DNA of 62,212 nucleotides from CAYVQU01 sp964453155 (GCA_964453155.1 CAYVQU010000008.1:1-62212); one strand, 5' to 3'; shown: positions 49,739-58,300, numbered from the stretch's first letter. A program made the numbers and translations. The notes: generated by a model not told the origin, from the sequence alone.

Positions 49739-50267
49739 AACCTGGCTCCTTTCTGACGAAGAACTAACCCCCGAGAATGAACGCGCCCTCGACGAACATC
49801 TGGAAACCTGCGATCATTGCCAAGAAATAAATAATGCCTGGTTAGGCGTCGTCGATTTGTTCGCTGAAATGCCCGATATGGCTCCCGCCCCTGGGTTTGT
49901 CGACCGCTTCCAAATCCGGTTGACAACTGAACGGCAGGTGGATTTGGCCATGCGTCATCGCTGGCAATCGGTCATCATGTTGATTCTGATCGGCAATGTC
50001 ATCGCCGCGCTCGTTTTCTTGTTAGGGTCGCAATTTCTGACTACTTTTGAAACACCCACCCAACTGGTCTTGTCCTGGGTTTACCGGTTGGCTTCAACTT
50101 TAACATTTGTGAAAGGTTTTCAAAACCTCTTTTTAACCCTGTTTAGAACCATCACCAGCATCGTACCGGCGGGATTCTGGGCCATCTTAGGAATTGGTTT
50201 GGCCGGATCAGGTGCGATCTGGGCGATCACAATGAAATCTCTATCGGTATTACCGCGGAGGACGTAG
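49719..50267 (+). CDS. Zinc-finger anti-sigma factor, membrane-bound
   Basis: From the ATG at 49719 (GAGAGG upstream) the protein is 182 aa. The N-terminal zinc anti-sigma motif is HxxxCxxC with H27, C31 and C34, and the helical region before it would hold the sigma factor. Two to three hydrophobic segments follow (about 82-105, 112-130 and 147-168). It overlaps the sigma gene by 20 bases, the usual arrangement for an ECF pair. It probably releases the sigma factor in response to an envelope or redox signal, but the signal is not evident. Confidence 0.88.
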   Translation: MNHQPFETWLLSDEELTPENERALDEHLETCDHCQEINNAWLGVVDLFAEMPDMAPAPGFVDRFQIRLTTERQVDLAMRHRWQSVIMLILIGNVIAALVFLLGSQFLTTFETPTQLVLSWVYRLASTLTFVKGFQNLFLTLFRTITSIVPAGFWAILGIGLAGSGAIWAITMKSLSVLPRRT

Positions 50268-50271
50268 ACCT

Positions 50272-51399
50272 ATGAAACAAACTCGAAAATATATTTTACT
50301 AATACTGATCTTGGCATTGTTCTGGCCCACCACTGCATTTGCCAAAGGAAACTTCGAAGACAAAGTCGTCTTCGGGGGCACGTTTACCCTCGAAAGCGGA
50401 GAAGAGCTGAATGGCAGCTTAGTCATATTTGGCGGCGCAGTATCCTTGGAAGAAGATTCAACTGTCAATGGGGATGTCGTCCTCATCGGCGGGACGGTTG
50501 AAATCAACGGTGAGGTCAACGGCAGCATGGTTGGCATCGGCGGGGCGGTTCGTTTGAATGAAGAATCCACCGTAAATGGCGATCTGGTCACCATCGGCGC
50601 GACATTGCGGCGGGAAGAAGGCGCCACCGTCAATGGCGAAGTCGTCAATGGCCTCGATGCCCCCTTTACCTTCAATATCCCCAGCGATATTGATATTGAA
50701 TCCAACGGTGTCAAGCCCCCCACACCGCCGCAAATTTCGGTGAACACCAATCCTTTCCTGGAAATTGTGTGGTTCTTCTTCCGCACCTTCATGTTCGCGG
50801 GATTGGCTGTCCTGTTAGTGATGTTTTTCTCTGAGCAAACCGAACGCGTCTCGGATGCAGCCCTTTCTCAACCCATCATCACAGCTGGAGCTGGTTTACT
50901 AACCGCGGTTTTAGCTCCGCTCGCGCTGGTAGCGATCACCATTACGATCATTTTGATCCCTGTGACTTTTGTTGTCATCATTTTGTTGGTAGTTGCCTGG
51001 TTAATGGGGTGGGTTGCAATTGGGTTGGAAGTTGGTCGCCGGGTTGCGAAGGCGCTCAACATGGAAATTGCTCCCGCTATCTCAGCCGGAATCGGTACTT
51101 TTATTCTGCTCTTCGTTCTGGGCGGTTTTGGATTTATCCCCTGCATCGGCTGGCTGCCGAAAACCTTGGTCGGCATTTGGGGCCTCGGCGCAGTCTTGTT
51201 GACCCGCTTTGGTACTCAGGATTACACCTTTGAATCCAGTTCTTCAACCGGACAGCCAGCTCTGGTCGAAGAAGCCATCCCCGAAGTGATCGTCGAAATG
51301 GACGAAATTGACGAAACCCCTGACCTGGAAGTTGAGGCGGATACTCTCCCCGCAGATGGTCTCTCCCCCGAAGATAATCCTGATCAAACCGAACCCTAA
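50272..51399 (+). CDS. Exported bactofilin-like (polymer-forming) membrane protein
   Basis: The 375-aa protein has a signal peptide (1-24, ending AFAK) and then a short right-handed beta-helix of repeats such as LNGSLVIFGGAVSLEEDSTVNG and VNGDVVLIGGTVEINGEVNG (about 30-125). These resemble the polymer-forming cytoskeletal (bactofilin) fold, but placed outside the cytoplasm. Four hydrophobic segments (about 162-185, 200-225, 226-250 and 270-310) and an acidic C-terminal tail follow. GGAGG lies ten bases before the ATG and overlaps the anti-sigma gene end. It is the likely output of the preceding sigma/anti-sigma pair. Confidence 0.8.
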   Translation: MKQTRKYILLILILALFWPTTAFAKGNFEDKVVFGGTFTLESGEELNGSLVIFGGAVSLEEDSTVNGDVVLIGGTVEINGEVNGSMVGIGGAVRLNEESTVNGDLVTIGATLRREEGATVNGEVVNGLDAPFTFNIPSDIDIESNGVKPPTPPQISVNTNPFLEIVWFFFRTFMFAGLAVLLVMFFSEQTERVSDAALSQPIITAGAGLLTAVLAPLALVAITITIILIPVTFVVIILLVVAWLMGWVAIGLEVGRRVAKALNMEIAPAISAGIGTFILLFVLGGFGFIPCIGWLPKTLVGIWGLGAVLLTRFGTQDYTFESSSSTGQPALVEEAIPEVIVEMDEIDETPDLEVEADTLPADGLSPEDNPDQTEP

Positions 51400-51422
51400 G
51401 AAACCTAAACATTTTACTGGTT

Positions 51423-51448
51423 GGGGCGGGTCTAAGACCCGCCCCTTT
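51423..51448. terminator. Rho-independent terminator of the ECF operon
   Basis: GGGGCGGGTC (51423-51432) and GACCCGCCCC (51436-51445) form a perfect stem followed by TTT. It lies between the convergent bactofilin-like and era genes and may serve both. Confidence 0.8.
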
Positions 51449-51458
51449 ACGTTAAACT

Positions 51459-52364
51459 CTATTTCAACGAGTTATACCCAAATCGGCGGAGCGCTTTCTC
51501 ATCATTACGCCAATTTTTGCGGACCTTTACCCGCAACTGCAAGAAAACCTTCCTCCCACTCATTTTTTCAATTTCTTGGCGAGCCGTGGTGCCAATCCGT
51601 TTGAGCATTTTGGCCCCTTTCCCAATCACAATCCCTTTTTGAGAGTCGCGTTCTACAAAAATAGTGGCCGCGATATACACGCCTTTTTCGCCGCGTTCGG
51701 TGAACTCATCCACCCGGATCGCAACCGCGTGGGGGACTTCGTCCCGCAAGCATAACAACGCCGCGGCCCGGATCAAATCCGCCGCGATTTCTCGCTCATA
51801 CAAATCGGTGACCTGATCTTCGGGATAAAACGCCTCTCCTTCGGGCATATAAGAAATGAGTAGATCCAAGAGCTCATCCAGATGATACCCGCGCGAAGCT
51901 GAAATTTTGATGGGTGTGGCTGTTGGAACCAATGCGAGAAATTCGGCTTCCCTGGTGGGGATTTCATTTTGATCCAAACGGTCAATTTTGTTTACCGCCA
52001 GAACGACCGGTGGGGCCTGCTTCAATTCCAAGAGTAAATCCACCAGTATGCGATCATCATCATGGGGTGAATCGCTACCATCGGCCACAAATAGAATTAA
52101 ATCAGCATCTTCCAGGGCCTCAGCCGCGTTTTGATTCATGTGATACCCGAGTTTATGGTGGGGCTTGTGTAAACCGGGTGTATCGACGAATATGATTTGC
52201 GCGTCAGCGCGTGTTAAAATCCCCAATTGCATTTTACGAGTCGTTTGCGGTCGCGGTGACACCGCCGCAACCTTTTGCCCCAACAATGCATTAATCAATG
52301 TGGACTTACCCACATTTGGCCGTCCCATCACGGCGACATAACCAGCACGATAATTTAATTCCAT
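51459..52364 (-). CDS. era: GTPase Era
   Basis: Era binds 16S rRNA and is needed for 30S subunit assembly. From the ATG at 52364 the protein is 301 aa. A longer reading from 52391 adds nine residues. GTPase motifs are GRPNVGKST (14-22), switch I region PQTTRK, DTPGLHKP (G3), NKIDRLD (G4) and ISA near residue 160 (G5). The C-terminal KH domain shows KGIVIGKGAKMLKRIGTTARQEIE. The motif set is complete. It is co-oriented with the methyltransferase gene 77 bases upstream. Confidence 0.96.
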   Translation of the reverse strand: MELNYRAGYVAVMGRPNVGKSTLINALLGQKVAAVSPRPQTTRKMQLGILTRADAQIIFVDTPGLHKPHHKLGYHMNQNAAEALEDADLILFVADGSDSPHDDDRILVDLLLELKQAPPVVLAVNKIDRLDQNEIPTREAEFLALVPTATPIKISASRGYHLDELLDLLISYMPEGEAFYPEDQVTDLYEREIAADLIRAAALLCLRDEVPHAVAIRVDEFTERGEKGVYIAATIFVERDSQKGIVIGKGAKMLKRIGTTARQEIEKMSGRKVFLQLRVKVRKNWRNDEKALRRFGYNSLK

Positions 52365-52395
52365 ATCAATTTTCCATTCCAATTTATCCAAAAGT

Positions 52396-52430
52396 CACCC
52401 AGCATCCCGAGTAGCACCGCGTATCGAGGT
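52396..52430. repeat. Fragment related to the 26490-26675 element
   Basis: The segment around GAGTAGCACCGCGTATCGAGG resembles GAGTAGCGATAGCGTATCGAAGG inside the larger element. Only this core is kept, with no terminal repeats, so it is a remnant or a chance similarity. Confidence 0.4.
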
Positions 52431-52441
52431 GGCGGCTCTAC

Positions 52442-53281
52442 TTATACTTCCTTTTGCGCCAAGAAAATTCCCGTAATTTTATCAACTCGATATTCTCCAT
52501 CAGTAGTGATTTTCTCAGATACCTGTTTATCCACCTGCGCCAACATCGCCTCCCAAGACAACTCCGGCGGAAACTGAGATTTGTACAGCGTTTGAATGCT
52601 GTTGATATAAGCCACCACTGGCGGTGCTTCGGGAAACACCAATGCACTCTCAAAATTGAATTTTTTCACATTGGGGAAAACTGGATAAAGAATATCAGCT
52701 CCATTTTCCAGCGTAAAGTTGATTCGCGCTGGGCTAGGCGGGACTTTTAATTCGAAACCCAGATTCCGACAGGCTTCCCGGACCTCATCTAAAAACCGGA
52801 TCATCGAATTGCAGCCATTCGTCGCCGCAATCAAATACCCACCGGGTGTCAGACTCCGCTTGATCTCATTGGCAGCCGCGGGAATATCGGGAACATGATA
52901 CAGCATATGGTTCGCAAGAACGACATCCACTGATCCAGCGGGGAGGGGCAGCTGCAAAACATTCGTGTTGAGTAAATTCGTTTTTGCTGCAAAGTCTTTC
53001 TCGGCCACATCAGCCAACATCCCCAACGATAAATCGGCACTGATGAGTTTGCCTCCTGAAATCAATCGTTCGACCGCCGGCTCAGCATACAACCCCGCGC
53101 CACAGCCGACATCTAACACCGTTTCATCGCCGCGCCAGGAAATATGATCCAAAACCCAGCCGGTAAAATCCTGTTTCGGATTTGTGTACAACTCATGGGT
53201 CCGAATCCGAGTCGTCAAAAAATCTTCGGTGGCATAGACTTTCGTGGTGAGATATTCTTTATCGGTTGCTTGCGTGTTCAT
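52442..53281 (-). CDS. Class I SAM-dependent methyltransferase
   Basis: The 279-aa protein has a UbiE/COQ5-like Rossmann fold. Motif I is LDVGCGAGLYAEPAVE (near 56-71), motif II ISADLSLGMLADV follows, and post-motif signals are VDVVLANHMLYHVPDIPAAANEIKRSLTPGGYLIAATNG. The substrate is unknown. It has no signal peptide or membrane segment. It precedes era by 77 bases on the same strand with a repeat remnant between them, so co-transcription is possible but not assured. Confidence 0.88.
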   Translation of the reverse strand: MNTQATDKEYLTTKVYATEDFLTTRIRTHELYTNPKQDFTGWVLDHISWRGDETVLDVGCGAGLYAEPAVERLISGGKLISADLSLGMLADVAEKDFAAKTNLLNTNVLQLPLPAGSVDVVLANHMLYHVPDIPAAANEIKRSLTPGGYLIAATNGCNSMIRFLDEVREACRNLGFELKVPPSPARINFTLENGADILYPVFPNVKKFNFESALVFPEAPPVVAYINSIQTLYKSQFPPELSWEAMLAQVDKQVSEKITTDGEYRVDKITGIFLAQKEV

Positions 53282-53481
53282 AGTTTTGGATTATACCCTT
53301 GATTATGATGTTATCAGTTTTAGTAAGAAACACAAATTTGCCGAATTAATAAATGGAAAAAAGTTTTCATCAAAGAAAATTCGTGCATTCGTCTTAATTG
53401 TTCTATACGTGATTTATTTCTCTAGATGCGAAATTTCCACATATTTTTTATAACCGAAGAAGAAATGGCAACATTCACCCC
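53282..53481. other. AT-rich intergenic stretch upstream of the rpoB promoter
   Basis: The 200 bases from the methyltransferase start to the rpoB -35 box are clearly more AT-rich than their surroundings and carry no convincing gene. An in-frame run through here has no ribosome site and an unlikely composition. The stretch probably holds the methyltransferase promoter and upstream elements of the strong rpoB promoter. Confidence 0.55.
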
Positions 53482-53510
53482 TTGTCGAAGCTCTATTGCT
53501 CATGTATAAT
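53482..53510 (+). promoter_or_regulatory. Sigma-70-type promoter of rpoB
   Basis: TTGTCG (53482-53487), a 17-base spacer and a consensus TATAAT (53505-53510). Transcription should start near 53517, giving a leader of about 154 bases before rpoB. Confidence 0.85.
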
Positions 53511-53585
53511 ACCCAGTCGGTCAGAAAAAATAGATCATTTTGGTATTATTTCTGAATTCGATTTTTCCGATGGGGATGCCTCGTC

Positions 53586-53610
53586 TGCCCAGGCTCGTTT
53601 AGCCTGGGCA
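53586..53610 (+). promoter_or_regulatory. Hairpin in the rpoB leader
   Basis: TGCCCAGGCT (53586-53595) and AGCCTGGGCA (53601-53610) form a perfect 10-bp stem with a 5-base loop, 60 bases before the rpoB start. There is no T-run, so it may act as an attenuator with Rho or as a translational control element. Confidence 0.6.
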
Positions 53611-53670
53611 TTATGTCGCGTAAACCATCGGTATGATTATTAGCCAAAGGTTGAAAGCAGGAGTGTTTTT

Positions 53671-56600
53671 ATGGCGCAGGTTTTACCGACAAAATCATAT
53701 GCTCGGATCAACGTAAGGTTGCCCTTGCCCGATTTGATCGAAGTCCAATTACGGTCTTTTGAAACCCTTAAAAGCGAAGGGCTCGCAAGTTTATTTCACG
53801 AAATTTCTCCAATCGAATCTTACAATAAGGGGATGAAACTCTACTTCCCTAGTCAGACCCCCGAGTCTGAAGAGTGGGGATTAACCTATTGGTTCGATAA
53901 ACCCAAGTACAGTGTTGATGAGTGTGTCGAGCGTGACCTGACTTACTCCAGCCCAATGTATGTGTCTGTCCTGTTGGCTGGCCCCGATATTCCCGAACCG
54001 ATAAAACAAGACATTTTCTTGGGTGATTTTCCTGAGATGACTGAAAAGGGTACCTTCATTATTAATGGTACCGAACGCGTGGTCGTCTCTCAGTTGATCC
54101 GTTCGCCCGGTGTTTACTTTGAAGCCCCAGTAGATCGGGCCTCTGGTCGCCCGATGTCAGTTTCTAAACTGATTCCGGACCGCGGGGCTTGGATGGAATT
54201 TGAAACTCGCAAGAGCGATTACCTGACGGTCAAATTTAACCGCAAACGCACCATTCCGGTCACGATTTTCTTGCGGGCGTTAGCCGCGGTCGATGACACC
54301 CTGGTGGATCCCTGCCTCATTGAAGGCAACGACGAAGAATTGTTGCGCCTCTTCGAGGACGTTGATAACAATCCCGATCGCATGTTTCTGGCCTCGACTT
54401 TGGCCCAGGAGCCCGAGTGGGATTTGAGCAGTGGTATGACCATCGCCGAAGCGGCTTTGATTGAATTCTTCAAACGTATGCGCCCTGGTGACCCGGCCAC
54501 TCTCGAAAATGCGCGTGAATTCCTGGAAGAACAACTCTTTGATCACCGCCGCTATGACCTGAAAAAAGTCGGCCGCTATAAGCTGAATCAAAAATTAGAT
54601 TTGTACGAACACGTCAACATCAACCACAGCACGGTTACCAAGTATGATATCGTTTACCTGCTCCGTCGGATGATCGCCATTAATAATGGTGTTGAGGCTC
54701 CCGATGATATCGACCACCTTGGAAACCGCCGTACAAAAACCGTGGGTGAGTTGATCCAAAATAAACTGCGGATTGGTCTCCGCCGGATGGAACGCGTCAT
54801 CAAAGAGCGCATGTCCATCCGTGACCAGGAAAACCTCTCCCCAGTGACCCTGATCAATATTCGTCCAGTGGTCGCATCCCTGCGAGAGTTCTTCGGCTCC
54901 AGCCAGCTCTCCCAATTCATGGATCAAACCAACCCTCTGGCTGAGTTGCGCCACAAACGGACGCTCTCCGCTTTGGGTCCGGGTGGTCTGCGTCGTGAAC
55001 GCGCCGGGTTTGATGTCCGGGACGTACACCAATCCCACTATGGTCGCATTTGCCCCATTGAGACCCCCGAAGGTCCGAACATTGGTCTGATCGGTCGTTT
55101 AGCTTCATATGCCCGGGTGAACGAATATGGTTTTGTTGAAACCCCTTATCGCCGGGTATTGCGTTCCTTAAAAACTGATGATCCCTATATGGTCGGGCAT
55201 AAACTTCGCGAAGATGTCAAAGACCCCAAAACGGATAAAGTGATCGCCGCGAGCGGTGATCGGATGACGGAAGCGATTCAGAAAAAGATCATCAAGGCCG
55301 GCATCGAAGAAGTTTTGATCGTGCCCTTCGTGACCGAAGATATTGAGTATCTCTCCGCTGATGTTGAAGACAAATTTGTGATCGCTCAAGCGAACTCCCC
55401 GCTAAGTGAAGAAGGTGAGTTTATCCGCGGTCGCGCTTCGATCCGCTATCAGACCGGCTTTGATTTCGCTCCCGCCGAAAATATTGACTATATGGACGTT
55501 GCGCCTCACCAAATTGTGGGGATCAGCGCCGCCCTCATCCCCTTCTTGGAGCACGATGATGCCAACCGAGCCCTGATGGGTTCGAACATGCAGGCCCAGG
55601 CCGTCCCGCTCCTGCTGCCGGATGTGCCCCGCGTTTCGACTGGGATGGAATACCACTCCGCAATTGACTCCGGTCAGGTTGTGGTCGCTGAGGCTGACGG
55701 GGAAGTGATCTCCGTTACCAGCAGCCGCATCGTGGTCAACACTGATGAAGGTGAGCGGGTTTACCAACTGCGCAAATACCAACGCTCGAACCAAAGTACC
55801 TGCGTTGACCAACGTCCGGCCGTTGTTAAAGGTCAGCGGGTCAAGAAAGGCGATGTAATTGCCGACTCATCTTCGACCGTCAATGGTGAACTGGCTCTCG
55901 GTCAAAACGTATTGATCGCTTTCCTCTCTTGGGAAGGAGCCAACTTTGAGGATGCTATCGTCATCTCTGAACGTCTTGTTCAAGAAGACCGCTACACCTC
56001 CATTCATATTGAAAAACACGAAGTCGAATCTCGCGATACCCGCCTGGGTCCCGAAGAGATCACCCGTGATATCCCCAATGTGGGTGAAGATGCGATCAAA
56101 GATCTAGACGAGTACGGCATCATCCGCATTGGTGCTGAGGTCGGCCCGAATGATATTTTGGTCGGTAAGATTTCGCCTAAAGGCGAGAAAGAACTGACCC
56201 CTGAAGAGCGCCTGCTTCGCGCCATCTTTGGTGAAAAATCCCGCGATGTAAAAGATACCTCCCTGCGCATGCCCCACGGTGAGCGTGGCAAGGTCGTGGA
56301 TGTCAAAGTTTTCTCCCGCGATGATAATGTCGATCTTTCAGCCGGAGTTGACACCATGGTCCGGGTTTCTGTCGCCCAACGCCGCAAAATCACGGCTGGA
56401 GACAAGATGGCTGGCCGCCATGGGAATAAAGGCGTCGTCTCGATTGTGGTACCAGTGGAAGATATGCCGTTCCTTGAAGATGGTACTCCAGTGGATATCA
56501 TTCTCAACCCTACCGGTGTTCCCGGTCGTATGAACCTTGGCCAGGTATTGGAAACTCACCTTGGGTGGGCCGCCCGTAAGTTAGGCTTCCGCGCCGTGAC

Positions 56601-57573
56601 CCCCGTATTTGATGGGGCGGCAGAGTCTGAAATCGAAGCTGAACTGGCGCGTTCCTGGCTGATTGATCAGGCCTGGAAAGAGACCGGCGAAAAAGCCTGG
56701 GCCTGGCTCAACGAAATGGAATACGATCCTGATAGTGTCGAAGATGATGATGACGTCCGCCGCTTATATATGGAAGGGTGGTTGGGTGATGCTGGCTACG
56801 ATATCTACAAATTGATCTCCGACACCACCTATGCTCGGCGGTCTGTTTTAACCGAGTGGCTGCGAGAAAAAGGTTTTGATCCGACAGTTGTTTTGTCCTT
56901 CGATGGCGAAACATTGGAAGATGAAGAGCGAATCGTCCGTGATACTGCCGCTGTCATCGCCTGTTTGAGCCTCTGGCTTGCTAATGAAGGCGAGGACATT
57001 GAAGGCAAATCGCTGGAAGAGTTAAATGTCTTGGCTGATGAATATATCGTTGCCAAGAATAAACCGGTTCCTACCCTCGGCCGCGAAACTTTGCGGGATG
57101 GTAAAACCGGTGATCCCTACGATCGCCCCGTAACCGTCGGTATCATGACCATGCTCAAACTGCACCACCTGGTCGAAGACAAGGTTCACGCTCGTTCGAC
57201 CGGTCCGTACAGTCTGGTTTCTCAGCAGCCGTTGGGTGGTAAAGCCCAATTCGGTGGCCAGCGCTTTGGTGAAATGGAAGTGTGGGCCTTGGAAGCTTAC
57301 GGGGCCGCCCACATCCTTCAGGAAATGCTGACCCTCAAATCGGACGATGTTCAGGGCCGCGTAAAAGCCTACGAATCCATTGTCAAAGGCGAAACCATCG
57401 AAGATCCCAGCATCCCGGCATCCTTCCGGGTGTTGGTCAAAGAATTGCAGAGTCTCGGTTTGGCAGTCGAAGCCGTCACCGATGCTGGCAGTGTGATCAA
57501 ATTTGGTAAGGATGAGGCCCGCGCCCGTCCACCTAAACTGAGCACCGGTTTGCTTGGATTAGGAGATCTCTAA
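53671..57573 (+). CDS. rpoB: RNA polymerase beta subunit
   Basis: The 1300-aa beta subunit has the expected blocks: SPGVYFE near 150, the rifampicin pocket FGSSQLSQFMDQTNPLAELRH and RTLSALGPGGL (Asp, His and Ser of the pocket kept, so rifampicin sensitivity is expected), GRHGNKGVVS, and the C-terminal KLHHLVEDKVHARSTGPYS and GGKAQFGGQRFGEMEVWAL. Between VTPVFDGAAESEIEAEL (about 977) and LRDGKTGDPYD (about 1138) there is an insertion of roughly 130 residues, acidic and helical, not found in the common bacterial form. No rpoC follows, which is unusual. GCAGGAG lies shortly before the ATG. Confidence 0.97.
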   Translation: MAQVLPTKSYARINVRLPLPDLIEVQLRSFETLKSEGLASLFHEISPIESYNKGMKLYFPSQTPESEEWGLTYWFDKPKYSVDECVERDLTYSSPMYVSVLLAGPDIPEPIKQDIFLGDFPEMTEKGTFIINGTERVVVSQLIRSPGVYFEAPVDRASGRPMSVSKLIPDRGAWMEFETRKSDYLTVKFNRKRTIPVTIFLRALAAVDDTLVDPCLIEGNDEELLRLFEDVDNNPDRMFLASTLAQEPEWDLSSGMTIAEAALIEFFKRMRPGDPATLENAREFLEEQLFDHRRYDLKKVGRYKLNQKLDLYEHVNINHSTVTKYDIVYLLRRMIAINNGVEAPDDIDHLGNRRTKTVGELIQNKLRIGLRRMERVIKERMSIRDQENLSPVTLINIRPVVASLREFFGSSQLSQFMDQTNPLAELRHKRTLSALGPGGLRRERAGFDVRDVHQSHYGRICPIETPEGPNIGLIGRLASYARVNEYGFVETPYRRVLRSLKTDDPYMVGHKLREDVKDPKTDKVIAASGDRMTEAIQKKIIKAGIEEVLIVPFVTEDIEYLSADVEDKFVIAQANSPLSEEGEFIRGRASIRYQTGFDFAPAENIDYMDVAPHQIVGISAALIPFLEHDDANRALMGSNMQAQAVPLLLPDVPRVSTGMEYHSAIDSGQVVVAEADGEVISVTSSRIVVNTDEGERVYQLRKYQRSNQSTCVDQRPAVVKGQRVKKGDVIADSSSTVNGELALGQNVLIAFLSWEGANFEDAIVISERLVQEDRYTSIHIEKHEVESRDTRLGPEEITRDIPNVGEDAIKDLDEYGIIRIGAEVGPNDILVGKISPKGEKELTPEERLLRAIFGEKSRDVKDTSLRMPHGERGKVVDVKVFSRDDNVDLSAGVDTMVRVSVAQRRKITAGDKMAGRHGNKGVVSIVVPVEDMPFLEDGTPVDIILNPTGVPGRMNLGQVLETHLGWAARKLGFRAVTPVFDGAAESEIEAELARSWLIDQAWKETGEKAWAWLNEMEYDPDSVEDDDDVRRLYMEGWLGDAGYDIYKLISDTTYARRSVLTEWLREKGFDPTVVLSFDGETLEDEERIVRDTAAVIACLSLWLANEGEDIEGKSLEELNVLADEYIVAKNKPVPTLGRETLRDGKTGDPYDRPVTVGIMTMLKLHHLVEDKVHARSTGPYSLVSQQPLGGKAQFGGQRFGEMEVWALEAYGAAHILQEMLTLKSDDVQGRVKAYESIVKGETIEDPSIPASFRVLVKELQSLGLAVEAVTDAGSVIKFGKDEARARPPKLSTGLLGLGDL

Positions 57574-57590
57574 CATAAAATTCTCAGGTG

Positions 57591-57641
57591 ATGCCCGCCG
57601 AATTTCTGATGAAAATTGCAGAAACTTCGCTTGGCGGGCAT
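57591..57641 (+). terminator. Hairpin after rpoB
   Basis: ATGCCCGCC (57591-57599) and GGCGGGCAT (57633-57641) form a perfect 9-bp stem, extended by GGTG and CACC outside a short bulge. The T-run is weak. It probably ends or trims the rpoB mRNA before the rpsL promoter. Confidence 0.55.
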
Positions 57642-57675
57642 TTCACCAGTTTTATCTTCAAAATTCGGCCAAATT

Positions 57676-57718
57676 GCTGAAAAAATCCATTGACTCTGTT
57701 TTTTCAGCGTGGTAAAAT
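57676..57718 (+). promoter_or_regulatory. rpsL operon promoter with overlapping inverted repeat
   Basis: TTGACT (57690-57695), a 17-base spacer and TAAAAT (57713-57718) make a good sigma-70 promoter. GCTGAAAAAA (57676-57685) and TTTTTTCAGC (57699-57708) are exact complements lying around the -35 box, a likely operator position. The str operon thus has its own control, separate from rpoB. Confidence 0.7.
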
Positions 57719-57747
57719 CACAGGTCGTTGCCTAAATATAAGGATAT

Positions 57748-57828
57748 GGCAGGCATTTACCCCCTGCCCAATTTCCAAGTGAATAACAAAGAGTAGCGCG
57801 AGGCCATCAATGCACGAGCGATGGCCTC
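57748..57828 (+). promoter_or_regulatory. Two hairpins in the rpsL leader
   Basis: GGCAGG (57748-57753) pairs with CCTGCC (57763-57768), and GAGGCCATC (57800-57808) pairs with GATGGCCTC (57820-57828). Both lie in the roughly 145-base leader before rpsL. They may bind a ribosomal protein for feedback control, but I cannot match them to a known site. Confidence 0.5.
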
Positions 57829-57870
57829 AATTATTGCAAGTAAACGAAAAAGTTTTTATCGGAGGCGAGT

Positions 57871-58287
57871 GTGCCCACTATAAATCAATTAGTTCGCAAA
57901 GGACGCAAGTCCAAGAAGGTCAAAAGTAAAGCCCCGGCCCTGCAGTACACCTATAACTCGTACAAACAGCGCCGTGTTCGCCAGCCCAAAGGCGCTCCCC
58001 AGAAACGCGGCGTCTGCACCGTTGTGCGTACCATGACACCCAAAAAACCGAATTCTGCCCTGCGCAAAATCGCCCGTGTTCGCTTGACCAATCAGGTCGA
58101 AGTGACCGCCTACATTCCTGGTGAAGGTCACGGTTTGCAGGAGCACTCCGTGGTTTTGGTCCGTGGTGGCCGTGTTAAGGACCTTCCTGGTGTTCGTTAC
58201 CACATCGTCCGTGGTACGCTGGACTCCAGTGGCGTGTCCGACCGCAAGCAAGGCCGTTCCAAGTACGGTTCCAAACGCCCCCGATAA
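57871..58287 (+). CDS. rpsL: 30S ribosomal protein S12
   Basis: S12 sits at the decoding centre. The 138-aa protein starts at GTG 57871 behind GGAGG. Core motifs are intact: TPKKPNSALRK with the streptomycin-related Lys, and PGEGHGLQEHSVVLVRGGRVKDLPGVRYH. Compared with the usual 124 residues there is an insertion of about 14, rich in Arg, Lys and Tyr, near positions 25-42 (TYNSYKQRRVRQPKG). It is the first gene of rpsL-rpsG-fusA-tuf, with its own promoter. Confidence 0.97.
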   Translation: MPTINQLVRKGRKSKKVKSKAPALQYTYNSYKQRRVRQPKGAPQKRGVCTVVRTMTPKKPNSALRKIARVRLTNQVEVTAYIPGEGHGLQEHSVVLVRGGRVKDLPGVRYHIVRGTLDSSGVSDRKQGRSKYGSKRPR

Positions 58288-58300
58288 GTTGAAAAATAGC

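Noticed and set aside
53244..53453. Small open frame upstream of rpoB
   Set aside because: It begins inside the methyltransferase gene on the other strand, lies in AT-rich sequence, has no ribosome site and resembles no family.
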